Assembly (NCBI GenBank): GCA_007128555.1
Contig: SKXF01000033.1
Coordinates: 1-9,375, forward strand
Reading direction: 5' to 3'
DNA length: 9,375 nt
Origin: Clostridia bacterium
Lineage (GTDB): Bacteria > Bacillota_E > SLMV01 > PUMD01
Below, piece by piece: positions 1-8,307 of this stretch (the stretch's first letter is position 1; each line of letters starts with the position of its first letter). The notes beneath the pieces were generated by a model that was not told where the DNA came from, ran no database searches, and saw only the letters and a program-made list of their open reading frames with translations. Both the position numbers and the translations under genes were made by a program.

Positions 1-2
1 CC

Positions 3-773
3 AGCATTGTCGGGGCCGATCTTGCAGAGAAGCTCTATCCCCTCGAGGTCAGGGGAAAGACTCTCATCATGGCAGCCATTAACGCCACCTGGGCCCAGGA
101 GGCGGCTTTCCTGACAAAGGATATCCTGGAAAACATCCAGAATAGCCTGGGGAAGGGTATCGTAAATGAAATCCGTGTACAGGTCCACGGTTCTCCACGG
201 GGGTCTCGTGATTATGCAAGAGGTCCGGCTGTTGAGAAGAATGACCCCGTTGAACCGCCAGCCCCACCGGACTTGCAGGCAACGCCTGAGGATCACAGCC
301 CGGAAGAGATGTTGAGGCGGCTGCGTTGTGCTGATGACTACATGAAAACCTGGCGAGAGAGCCAGCGCTGGCCCCTGTGTCCCCACTGCAAGGTTCGGTA
401 TCCGCCGAGTCTCGGGGAGGAAGCGTGCCCCGCATGCAGAAGAGTACAGGTCGAGCAGCAACAGGAGCACGTACGCACACTCGTTGAGGAGGCACCGTGG
501 ATGACGCCTGAGCATCTCATGCATGAGACCGGGGTTGATGTGGGTATCTGCCGGCCGATTCGGGCTGCGATGGAGACCTACTGGAGGGCCCGTATTGCCG
601 AGGGGATCCGTGTCGGCTCTTCTTCCAGCAGGCGCTTTCCGCACGACTTCCGTCGTCGCGTGCTGCAGATAATGATGTTTGCCAGGGGCGACTCGAATCC
701 CGAGTTAAACCCACAACAGGTGGATGAAGTCTGTGGGTCCGGGGTGGGGAAGCTTTTCTTCGATACAGAATGA
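3..773 (+). CDS. DUF721/DciA-like protein with zinc ribbon (5'-truncated)
   Basis: The reading frame is already open at base 3, so the N-terminus lies outside the window; 256 codons are present. The first ~60 residues have the DUF721 pattern (S-I-V-G...A-x-K-L-Y-P-L...G-K-T-L-I-M...W-A-Q-E...I-Q-N-S-L-G-K-G...I-R-V-Q-V-H-G). This family includes DciA, which loads or assists the replicative helicase in many bacteria, and is usually encoded near dnaA-recF-gyrB. A low-complexity Pro/Glu-rich linker follows, then a CxxC-12-CxxC zinc ribbon (Cys codons at 378, 387, 426 and 435). A helical region of ~110 residues with a W-R-A-R-I segment and a basic stretch closes the protein. The ATG at 69 is internal to the DUF721 domain and is not the likely start. 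The stop codon overlaps the ribosome site of the next gene, suggesting cotranscription. The family call is confident; a helicase-related role is inferred from the family and location. Confidence 0.8.
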   Translation, partial: SIVGADLAEKLYPLEVRGKTLIMAAINATWAQEAAFLTKDILENIQNSLGKGIVNEIRVQVHGSPRGSRDYARGPAVEKNDPVEPPAPPDLQATPEDHSPEEMLRRLRCADDYMKTWRESQRWPLCPHCKVRYPPSLGEEACPACRRVQVEQQQEHVRTLVEEAPWMTPEHLMHETGVDVGICRPIRAAMETYWRARIAEGIRVGSSSSRRFPHDFRRRVLQIMMFARGDSNPELNPQQVDEVCGSGVGKLFFDTE

Positions 774-785
774 GGAGGGACTAGA

Positions 786-1064
786 ATGTACCTACATGTC
801 GGATGGAATGAGATCATTGCCACCAGCGAGGTGCTGGCGGTATGCGACTACGAGTCATGGAAGCAGTCGTGTATCAACGGCAGTACAGTAGATTTAGCCC
901 GTGTAGCGGGGAAAGTCAGGCGCATCACCAGTAAGAGAGACCAGGAAAAGGAAACGGTACGCTCAGTGGTTGTCTGTCGAGATGAGGTAATATTTTCGCC
1001 AATTACTGCATCTACGCTCCAGGCGCGCGTCTCCAGGATGGCGGCCGACTACGCAAGGACTTGA
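786..1064 (+). CDS. remB: RemB/YaaB-like regulator (DUF370 family)
   Basis: This 92-residue protein begins M-Y-L-H-V-G and ends with an I-F-S-P-I-T-A-S-T-L-Q-A-R segment. That closely parallels the Bacillus YaaB/RemB pattern (start M-Y-I-H-L-G, and Y-Y-S-P-L-S-S-S-T-L-K-K-R near the end). DUF370 proteins of the RemA/RemB type are small DNA-associated regulators, linked in Bacillus subtilis to extracellular matrix and osmoprotection genes; remB there lies between recF and gyrB. The middle (residues ~25-60) is basic and polar with a predicted strand-rich fold. The start is supported by AGGAGG at 773-778, 7 nt before the ATG and overlapping the stop of the upstream gene, so the two are probably cotranscribed. 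The protein is slightly longer than the ~81 residues of the Bacillus version. What it regulates here cannot be told from the sequence. Confidence 0.85.
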   Translation: MYLHVGWNEIIATSEVLAVCDYESWKQSCINGSTVDLARVAGKVRRITSKRDQEKETVRSVVVCRDEVIFSPITASTLQARVSRMAADYART

Positions 1065-1143
1065 AGCGGGGGTCATCTCGATGAACTCTCTCATCTGCGT
1101 ACGAAGATGGGGGATGCTATTGCAGAGTAGGCAGCCTGGGTCC

Positions 1144-1171
1144 TTGAGCGTATGGTTGTGGGTGGTATGCT
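1144..1171 (+). promoter_or_regulatory. Candidate promoter of arsR-arsC
   Basis: TTGAGC (1144-1149) lies 16 nt before an extended -10, TGGTATGCT (1163-1171). The match is 4 of 6 at both hexamers, helped by the TGN extension. It would start transcription near 1178, only ~11 nt before the GTG at 1189, or ~20 nt before the alternative TTG at 1198. No clear ArsR-type dyad operator was found. The remaining 1065-1143 stretch holds no feature I can support. Confidence 0.4.
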
Positions 1172-1188
1172 AATGCCAAGTTCGGTGG

Positions 1189-1584
1189 GTGATTCGATTG
1201 CAGGAGTGTCTCAAGATACTACGGGCGCTGAGTGGTGAGACTCGGATGAAGATCATACGGCTTCTCAGCCAGGGAGAACTGTGCGTCTGTGAGATGGAGC
1301 ATATTCTCTCCCTGACCCAGCCAGCGATTTCTCAGCAGGTCAGGGTTCTGCGAGAGGCCGGGCTGGCCACAGCCCGGCGCGAGGGCAACTGGATGTTCTA
1401 CCGGGTCCTTGAAGAGGATCTCGCGCGTGCCCTGAATAAGATTTCAGACTATTTCCTGTCGTCTCCCGAAGAGGGGGCCGACGCAATGGCCGAGGAGTGG
1501 AAACGATACACCGAGATTCTCGAAAGCCCCCTGGCAAATTGCCCCAGGGAGCCGGCACAGGGGAGGAGGGAACCTCAAGTATGA
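1189..1584 (+). CDS. arsR: ArsR/SmtB-family transcriptional repressor
   Basis: A 131-residue winged-helix regulator of the ArsR/SmtB family, probably a repressor that leaves DNA on binding arsenite or another thiophilic metalloid. Residues 8-77 form the domain: L-R-A-L-S-G-E-T-R-M-K-I-I-R-L-L, the metal-site motif E-L-C-V-C-E (Cys32 and Cys34), the recognition helix T-Q-P-A-I-S-Q-Q-V-R-V-L-R-E-A-G-L, and the wing R-R-E-G-N-W-M-F-Y-R. The CxC pair is the classic alpha3 arsenite site; the third Cys of the R773-type site (CxCxxC) is Glu here, and Cys118 in the tail is another thiol. The tail after residue ~100 is longer than in minimal family members. Start choice is uncertain: GTG 1189 has little leader, while TTG 1198 would have GGTGGGTG as a weak ribosome site. 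An in-frame stop at 1171 limits upstream extension. The stop overlaps the arsC start (ATGA, 1581-1584), indicating translational coupling. Confidence 0.88.
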   Translation: MIRLQECLKILRALSGETRMKIIRLLSQGELCVCEMEHILSLTQPAISQQVRVLREAGLATARREGNWMFYRVLEEDLARALNKISDYFLSSPEEGADAMAEEWKRYTEILESPLANCPREPAQGRREPQV

Positions 1585-2015
1585 AACAAGTCCTGTTCTT
1601 GTGTACCGGCAACTCGTGCCGCAGTCAGATGGCTGAGCATTTTGCCCATACCTTTTCGAACTGCATTGCTTTTAGGAGTGCCGGTACGGACCCCCAGGAA
1701 GTCCATCCACTGGCGGTGTCCGTCATGAAAGAGCGGGGAGTGGACATGTCGTCAGCCAAGGCAAAGGTCCTTACGCCACAAGACCTGACAGAAGTTGATG
1801 TCGTGATTACACTGTGTGGCGATGCACAGGAACACTGCCCGGTACTTCCCCCAGGGGTACAGCGTAGACACTGGCCTCTCAAAGATCCCGCCAGGGTCCA
1901 GGGTACGCACGAGGAGAAGATACAGGTGTTCCGGCAGGTGCGGGATCAGATCTACGACCGCGTGAGGAAGATGCTCGAGGAATGGGATGATTCCGACTCC
2001 TCGTCAGGCACATAG
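1581..2015 (+). CDS. arsC: Arsenate reductase, thioredoxin-coupled (low-Mr phosphatase fold)
   Basis: A 144-residue cytoplasmic enzyme that reduces arsenate to arsenite, recycling through thioredoxin. The P-loop C8-T-G-N-S-C13-R14-S is the CX5R phosphatase motif with nucleophile Cys8. The redox pair Cys79 and Cys86 (L-C-G-D-A-Q-E-H-C-P) has the same spacing as Cys82/Cys89 of the staphylococcal pI258/Bacillus class, and Asp102-Pro103 in W-P-L-K-D-P-A-R-V-Q-G supplies the general acid. All three cysteines being present argues for arsenate reductase rather than a protein tyrosine phosphatase. The length is normal for the class. ATG 1581 is chosen over the earlier in-frame ATG at 1497 because the P-loop must lie close to the N-terminus and GGGAGGAGGG (1561-1570) precedes it by 10 nt. 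No ArsB, Acr3 or ArsP efflux gene is present in the window. Confidence 0.92.
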   Translation: MKQVLFLCTGNSCRSQMAEHFAHTFSNCIAFRSAGTDPQEVHPLAVSVMKERGVDMSSAKAKVLTPQDLTEVDVVITLCGDAQEHCPVLPPGVQRRHWPLKDPARVQGTHEEKIQVFRQVRDQIYDRVRKMLEEWDDSDSSSGT

Positions 2016-2023
2016 CGTGCTTT
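2006..2023 (+). terminator. Weak terminator-like hairpin after arsC
   Basis: AGGCAC (2006-2011) can pair with GTGCTT (2017-2022) around the loop ATAGC, straddling the arsC stop, and only a TTT follows. The stem is 6 bp with a short U-tract, so intrinsic termination is at best weak. It is listed because it is the only hairpin near the end of the arsR-arsC unit. Confidence 0.25.
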
Positions 2024-2229
2024 GCCATCCACCGATCTTGGATGTACCTGGATTAGCCACATCTCCTCAGGTTGCGTGCTCTTTACGTCCCCAGCAGTGG
2101 TACCTGTCGGCCTGACCATAGGACGTTTACCTGGACACGGGGTTTGCCCTAGCCTGGCGTCCATTTCTCGGCAGGATCGCCCTCTCTGTGCGTCTCAAGA
2201 TAGGAAAAACGGCTTCCCGCATATACGTC

Positions 2230-2259
2230 CTGCCATTGGTCGTCAGTTAATGGTATAAT
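2230..2259 (+). promoter_or_regulatory. gyrB: Candidate gyrB-gyrA promoter (extended -10)
   Basis: TGGTATAAT (2251-2259) is a perfect extended -10 element. An 18-nt spacer separates it from CTGCCA (2230-2235), a 4-of-6 match to the -35 consensus. Initiation would fall near 2266, giving a gyrB leader of ~168 nt. A weaker alternative closer to the gene is TTGCGG (2357-2362), 16 nt, TATTAT (2379-2384). Confidence 0.6.
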
Positions 2260-2274
2260 AAATGTGCATGGAAT

Positions 2275-2288
2275 CCACAGTACAGTGG
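2275..2288. repeat. 14-bp near-perfect palindrome at the candidate gyrB start site
   Basis: CCACAGTACAGTGG reads as its own reverse complement except for one central A/A pair (6 of 7 pairs match). It lies about 10-25 nt downstream of the extended -10 at 2254-2259, a typical operator position. No specific regulator can be named. Confidence 0.4.
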
Positions 2289-2339
2289 TCTTCATAAGGA
2301 CATTCAATCATCCCGCAGGGTAGAGTTGGCGTCCCCGGT

Positions 2340-2354
2340 ATCGTCGGCGACGAT
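2340..2354. repeat. 15-bp palindrome in the gyrB leader
   Basis: ATCGTCG and CGACGAT are perfect 7-bp inverted arms around a single G. The one-base centre suits a DNA-binding dimer better than an RNA hairpin. It is nested in an outer inverted repeat, GGTATC (2337-2342) and GATACC (2362-2367), which could form an RNA stem-loop in the transcript from the 2254 promoter. Confidence 0.45.
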
Positions 2355-2412
2355 CGTTGCGGATACCCATGGCGGGCATATTATTGACTTGATGGTACTC
2401 AACTAGTTTTGA

Positions 2413-4386
<1,974 letters not shown>

Positions 4387-4418
4387 GCCCGTGCTAAGCT
4401 CGGATTCGGAGGTGCCCT

Positions 4419-6890
4419 GTGGCTGAGTTTACACATGGAAAAATTGTAGATATCGCCCTGACGGACGAGATGAAGCAGAGCTATATTGATTATGCCATGA
4501 GCGTCATCGTTAATCGGGCCCTTCCCGATGTCAGGGATGGGCTCAAGCCTGTTCACCGGCGGATACTGTACGCCATGGATGACATGGGATTAACCCCATC
4601 CAAACCCTATTTGAAGTCAGCCCGTATTGTGGGTGAGGTGATGGGTAAATACCATCCCCATGGAGACCAGGCGCTCTACGCTACGACGGTGCGGATGGCT
4701 CAGGACTTCAACATGCGGTATCCTCTGGTAGATGGGCACGGGAATTTCGGTTCCGTTGATGGAGACTCTGCCGCCGCCATGCGATACACGGAGGTCCGCA
4801 TGGATGCCATGGCGACCCATATTCTCACGGATCTCGACAAGGATACCGTTGACTTTGCGCCGAATTTTGACGATAGCCTCAAGGAGCCCGTGGTCTTGCC
4901 CTGTCGCTTCCCCAACCTGCTGGTCAATGGATCTTCGGGTATCGCAGTTGGCATGGCCACCAACATTCCCCCACATAATCTGGGGGAGGTTACCGATGCC
5001 ATCCTCGCCATGATCGACAACCCGGAGATCACCGCTGAGGAACTGATGGAGTATATTCCTGGCCCTGACTTTCCGACGGGTGGAGTGATCGTGGGAAGGG
5101 ATGCGATTCACAAAGCCTACACGACCGGAAGGGGGATTATCACCATTCGGGGCGTCGCCCGGATCGAGACCCTTTCGGGCGGGAAATCCCGCGTGGTGAT
5201 AACTGAGCTTCCCTACCAGGTCAACAAAGCGAAGCTCATAGAGAAGATCGCCGCACTGGTCAGGGACAAGCAGATCCAGGGGGTCACCGATCTTCGCGAC
5301 GAGAGCGATCGTGACGGGATGCGTGTGGTCATTGAGGTCTCGAGGGTGGGCAACCCAGCCGTCATCCTCAACATCCTGTATAAGAACACGGCCCTGCAGG
5401 GTAGTTTCGGCATCATCATGTTAGCCCTGGTCGGCAATCACCCCAAGGTTATGCCGCTGAACGAGGTGATCAGCCATTATCTTGTTCACCAGAAAGAGGT
5501 CATCGAGAGACGTACGCGTTTCCTCCTGGAGAGGGCCGAAGCCAGGGCCCACATACTGGAGGGGTTGCTGAGGGCCCTCGATGAGATTGACCGGGTCATA
5601 AGCATCATTCGCGGCAGCCAGACCGTTGATCTTGCCCGTAGGGGCCTGATCGAAGCCTTCGAGTTCAGCGAGAAGCAGGCCCAGGCTATCTTGGACATGC
5701 GACTCCAGCGATTGACCGGTCTTGAGCGCGAGAAGGTTCAGAGCGAATACGATGACATCCTCAAGACGATCGATTATTACCGCTCCGTCCTGGGAGATGA
5801 AATCCTTGTTTACGGGATCATCCGCGACGAGCTGACCCAGATTACCGAGAAGTTCGGAGACGAGAGGCGAACTCAAATCATCTCCAGGGAAGGTGAGCTT
5901 CTCACCGAAGACCTGATCGCCGAGGAGGATGTAGTGGTGACACTCAGTCACCAGGGCTATGTGAAACGCATGCCCGTTAATACCTATCGGCGTCAGCGCA
6001 GGGGCGGCAGGGGCATTCTGGGGATGACCACGAAAGAAGACGACTTTGTCGAGCAAATGTTCATAACAGGTACTCACCATTACCTGTTATTTTTCACCAA
6101 CGCCGGCAAGATGTATCGTCTTCGGGCCCATCAAGTCCCTGAAGGAACCCGGCGTTCCCGTGGAACTGCCGTCATTAACCTCATCCCCCTTATGCCGGGC
6201 GAGAGGGTGACAGCAGTCATCGCACTGCGTAGCTTTGACGCAGAGGGCTACATTTTCATGGCCACAGAGATGGGGTATGTCAAGAAGGTTGAGTTGAGTG
6301 AGATGGACTCACCCAGGCGGAGTGGCCTCGTTGCCCTCTCCCTTTCTGATGGCGATCAGCTGATCGGCGTAAAAATGACCGACGGAGATCGAGAAATACT
6401 GATGGTTACCCGGGAGGGGCAGTCGATCCGTTTCCACGAAGATGATGTGCGCCCCATGGGGCGCAATGCTCGCGGTGTGATTGGGGTGCGCCTCGAAGAG
6501 GGGGACCTTGTGGTGGGCATGGAGACGGCAGATGACGATGCGGATGTCCTGGTGGTAACCGAAAAGGGTTTTGGCAAGCGCACGATCATGAAGGAGTACA
6601 GTCTCCAGGGTCGAGGCGGCAAGGGCCTTAAGACCATCAAGATGACGGACAGGACCGGGTTGATTGCCGGCGTCAAGGTGGTCAAGCAGGGCAATGAGCT
6701 GATGGTGGTTACGGTTCATGGTGTGATCATCCGGTTCTCCGTGGATTCGATATCTCGGCTGGGACGCAATACCCAGGGTGTGAAGGTTATGCGACCGGGC
6801 GAGGATGACCGTGTGGTCTCTGTCGCTCATCTCGTCGCCCCCGAAAACGGACCAGAGAATGACGAAGAGGAGATTTCGGAGCAGGATTGA
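4419..6890 (+). CDS. gyrA: DNA gyrase subunit A
   Basis: The breakage-reunion subunit of gyrase, 823 residues, a usual full length. The winged-helix/tower region carries the catalytic A-A-M-R122-Y123-T-E. The C-terminal beta-pinwheel contains the GyrA box Q-R-R-G-G-R-G at residues 526-532, which separates GyrA (wrapping, negative supercoiling) from ParC. The pinwheel repeats and an acidic tail ([11 protein letters not shown]) close the protein. The GTG start follows GGAGGTG (4408-4414) by 4 nt. In the quinolone-resistance region the sequence is H-P-H-G-D-Q84-A-L-Y-A88: Gln replaces the usual Ser83 and Ala the usual Asp/Glu87 (E. coli numbering). Both anchors of the drug's water-metal bridge are therefore absent, while the catalytic residues are intact. 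Confidence 0.98.
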   Translation: MAEFTHGKIVDIALTDEMKQSYIDYAMSVIVNRALPDVRDGLKPVHRRILYAMDDMGLTPSKPYLKSARIVGEVMGKYHPHGDQALYATTVRMAQDFNMRYPLVDGHGNFGSVDGDSAAAMRYTEVRMDAMATHILTDLDKDTVDFAPNFDDSLKEPVVLPCRFPNLLVNGSSGIAVGMATNIPPHNLGEVTDAILAMIDNPEITAEELMEYIPGPDFPTGGVIVGRDAIHKAYTTGRGIITIRGVARIETLSGGKSRVVITELPYQVNKAKLIEKIAALVRDKQIQGVTDLRDESDRDGMRVVIEVSRVGNPAVILNILYKNTALQGSFGIIMLALVGNHPKVMPLNEVISHYLVHQKEVIERRTRFLLERAEARAHILEGLLRALDEIDRVISIIRGSQTVDLARRGLIEAFEFSEKQAQAILDMRLQRLTGLEREKVQSEYDDILKTIDYYRSVLGDEILVYGIIRDELTQITEKFGDERRTQIISREGELLTEDLIAEEDVVVTLSHQGYVKRMPVNTYRRQRRGGRGILGMTTKEDDFVEQMFITGTHHYLLFFTNAGKMYRLRAHQVPEGTRRSRGTAVINLIPLMPGERVTAVIALRSFDAEGYIFMATEMGYVKKVELSEMDSPRRSGLVALSLSDGDQLIGVKMTDGDREILMVTREGQSIRFHEDDVRPMGRNARGVIGVRLEEGDLVVGMETADDDADVLVVTEKGFGKRTIMKEYSLQGRGGKGLKTIKMTDRTGLIAGVKVVKQGNELMVVTVHGVIIRFSVDSISRLGRNTQGVKVMRPGEDDRVVSVAHLVAPENGPENDEEEISEQD

Positions 6891-6906
6891 GTGGGAGTGA
6901 GTTCGT

Positions 6907-7950
6907 ATGCCTCTGCAGGTTGGGAAGATACCACCACGGCTGTTAGAGGGATTGGTCCTGAAGAATCTGGGCTGCAAACGGGACGAGGTTGTTGTCCCGG
7001 CCGCCTTTGGCGAGGATTCCAGCGTATTGGATCTGGGCGGAAGCAACGTGATCTTGTCCACGGATCCCATAACAGCTGCCGGAGCAGATGCCGGCCGCCT
7101 GGCCGTCATCGTGTCGTGTAACGATGTGGCTGCATCTGGGGGTGAACCGGTCGGCATCCTGCTCACCATCATTCTGCCTCCCGATGCTACGGCAGCAGAT
7201 CTGGAGCAGATCATGCTGCAGGCTCATGAGACGGCAAAAGAGCTGTCCGTCGAGATTATCGGAGGGCACACTGAGGTTGTTCCCCACGTTGGACAGCCTA
7301 TTCTCTCGAGCACCGCGGTCGGTAAGGCCTTTGAAAATGCCGTCCACTGGCCGATTCTCAGTTCGTCCAGCAAGGAGGGCGATCTACTGATCCTGACAAA
7401 GAGCGCTGGACTGGAAGGCACTGCGATACTGGCCGCAGATTTTGCCGACGTACTGCGTCAACGTGGTGTCTCTGAGGCAACGCTCTCGGCGGGCGAAATG
7501 ATGGGGCAGACCATCAGCATCATCGATGAGGCGCGAATCGCAACGGGTGCGGGAGCCAGGGCCATGCACGACGTCACAGAGGGTGGTGTGCTCGGGGCGG
7601 CCTACGAGATGATCGTTGCTTCCGACCGTGGTGCGATCATCTATGAGGATCAGATCCCCATCTCCGATTGCACCCGCGAGATTTGCGCGGCGATGGAGCT
7701 GGATCCCCTGCGGTTAATATCGAGCGGCGCACTGCTCATTGCAGCGCCTCCTGACGCCTCTGTTCTTGACGATCTGGCTCGGGCAGACATAGCGGGTTCT
7801 GTGATTGGAGAGATTACCCGGGGGCAAGACATTATGCTGAGGCGTGAGCTACCGGGCGGCGGTGAAACACTGATACCGGTTCAGCCGCCTGGGCGCGATG
7901 AGATATGGAGGGCCTATGCAAGGTTCCGGACGGGCGAAGATGGGGAATAG
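6907..7950 (+). CDS. AIR synthase-related protein, HypE-like
   Basis: A 347-residue protein of the PurM/AIR-synthase ATP-binding superfamily, closest in pattern to HypE/COG0309. N-terminal domain motifs are G35-E-D-S-S-V, S-T-D53-P-I, S-C-N72-D-V-A-A-S-G-G-E-P and G119-G-H-T-E-V, which form the Mg-ATP site in this family. The C-terminal domain has H221-D-V-T-E-G-G. True HypE ends in a Pro-Arg-Ile-Cys tail whose Cys carries the carbamoyl/cyanide group for NiFe hydrogenase; this protein ends R-F-R-T-G-E-D-G-E with no Cys, so HypE chemistry is unlikely. It also lacks the N-terminal Cys/Sec motif of SelD. The ATG lies 16 nt after gyrA, preceded by GGGAG (6893-6897), so it probably reads through from the gyrase transcript. 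The substrate is unknown; no hydrogenase maturation genes are in the window. Confidence 0.8.
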   Translation: MPLQVGKIPPRLLEGLVLKNLGCKRDEVVVPAAFGEDSSVLDLGGSNVILSTDPITAAGADAGRLAVIVSCNDVAASGGEPVGILLTIILPPDATAADLEQIMLQAHETAKELSVEIIGGHTEVVPHVGQPILSSTAVGKAFENAVHWPILSSSSKEGDLLILTKSAGLEGTAILAADFADVLRQRGVSEATLSAGEMMGQTISIIDEARIATGAGARAMHDVTEGGVLGAAYEMIVASDRGAIIYEDQIPISDCTREICAAMELDPLRLISSGALLIAAPPDASVLDDLARADIAGSVIGEITRGQDIMLRRELPGGGETLIPVQPPGRDEIWRAYARFRTGEDGE

Positions 7951-7967
7951 ATCGACATAATGTGAGG

Positions 7968-7983
7968 TATTTCCCGGGAAATA
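7968..7983. repeat. 16-bp perfect palindrome
   Basis: TATTTCCCGGGAAATA is a perfect palindrome between the end of the HypE-like gene and the T-box promoter, with its centre 25 bp downstream of the stop. No T-run follows, so it is a poor intrinsic terminator. It could be an operator for the downstream promoter or a 3'-end stabilising hairpin (6-bp stem, CCGG loop). Confidence 0.45.
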
Positions 7984-7999
7984 TTGATCGTGGGCCTTC

Positions 8000-8028
8000 T
8001 TGCATTCCCCTGCAGATTGGATTATATT
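8000..8028 (+). promoter_or_regulatory. Promoter of the T-box leader and salvage operon
   Basis: TTGCAT (8000-8005) and TATATT (8023-8028) are separated by exactly 17 nt, a good sigma-A-type promoter. Initiation near 8035 places the first transcribed bases just before the T-box Stem I. Confidence 0.7.
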
Positions 8029-8034
8029 GAAGGA

Positions 8035-8275
8035 CAATAGAAAATACACCCATGAACAGGCAGTATCTTCTGGCGTCGACAGAGAGCCGGGTTGCTGTGA
8101 ACCGGTGTCGCTGGAGCGGTATTTTCCACCTGGGAGGTTCCGGTGAGGGCCCAAAGCCCTGAACCGGACGGTTGGACCCGATAGCGTCCTCAAGATGGGT
8201 CCGGGTTTTCGTTCGGACCAAGCGGGGTGGTACCGCGGGCACAGAGCTCGTCCCTAGGGGGGGCGGGTTTTTTTA
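8035..8275 (+). promoter_or_regulatory. T-box riboswitch (transcription-terminating type)
   Basis: This leader senses the charging of a cognate tRNA and continues transcription when the tRNA is uncharged. Stem I has an AGUA box (8062-8065), upper helix CGACA/UGUCG (8077-8081, 8106-8110), an AG bulge GAGAG (8082-8086), helix CCGG/CCGG (8087-8090, 8102-8105) and a distal loop with GCUGUGAA. Stem II pairs GGUUC (8136-8140) with GAACC (8161-8165), capped by AGGGC/GCCCU. GGACG/CGUCC (8166-8170, 8185-8189) forms a IIA-like helix. Stem III pairs GGUCCG (8198-8203) with CGGACC (8214-8219). The antiterminator has the near-invariant T-box sequence GGGUGGUACCGCG (8225-8237): stem GCGG/CCGC around a bulge carrying UGGU (8228-8231). 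UGGU pairs with a tRNA end whose discriminator base is A. The specifier is ambiguous: in the canonical 3' strand just before A8128 the options are UCC, or UUC/UUU if shifted; no AUG occurs there. The T-box class is certain, the amino acid is not. Confidence 0.93.
8246..8274 (+). terminator. T-box intrinsic terminator
   Basis: GCTCGTCCC (8246-8254) pairs with GGGGCGGGT (8260-8268) around the loop TAGGG, followed by seven T (8268-8274). The stem includes G-U pairs. CCGC (8233-8236) of the antiterminator can alternatively pair with GCGG at 8263-8266, which would make the two states mutually exclusive. Confidence 0.88.
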
Positions 8276-8307
8276 TTGGCGCGGATTGCGGAGGGGGCAC
8301 GGATGAT

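Noticed and set aside
1065..1130. In-frame continuation of 21 sense codons after the remB TGA, reading like a helix (H-L-D-E-L-S-H-L-R-T-K-M-G-D-A-I-A-E) before TAG.
   Set aside because: RemB is already at or above family length at the TGA, there is no readthrough or selenocysteine signal visible, and a run of 21 open codons is expected by chance.
2022..2258. 78-residue + strand open frame between arsC and gyrB.
   Set aside because: No ribosome binding site, no recognisable family, and it runs through the upstream side of the gyrB promoter.
6891..7121. GTG-started 76-codon frame directly after gyrA.
   Set aside because: It overlaps the HypE-like gene in another frame, and its sequence has no family character.
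6309..7214. 301-residue frame on the opposite strand across gyrA and the HypE-like gene.
   Set aside because: It is antisense to two well-supported genes, has no family resemblance, and reflects the codon bias of the real strand.
8227..8307. GTG-initiated N-terminal extension of the aldolase.
   Set aside because: It would translate the T-box antiterminator and terminator; ATG 8308 has a ribosome site and matches family length.
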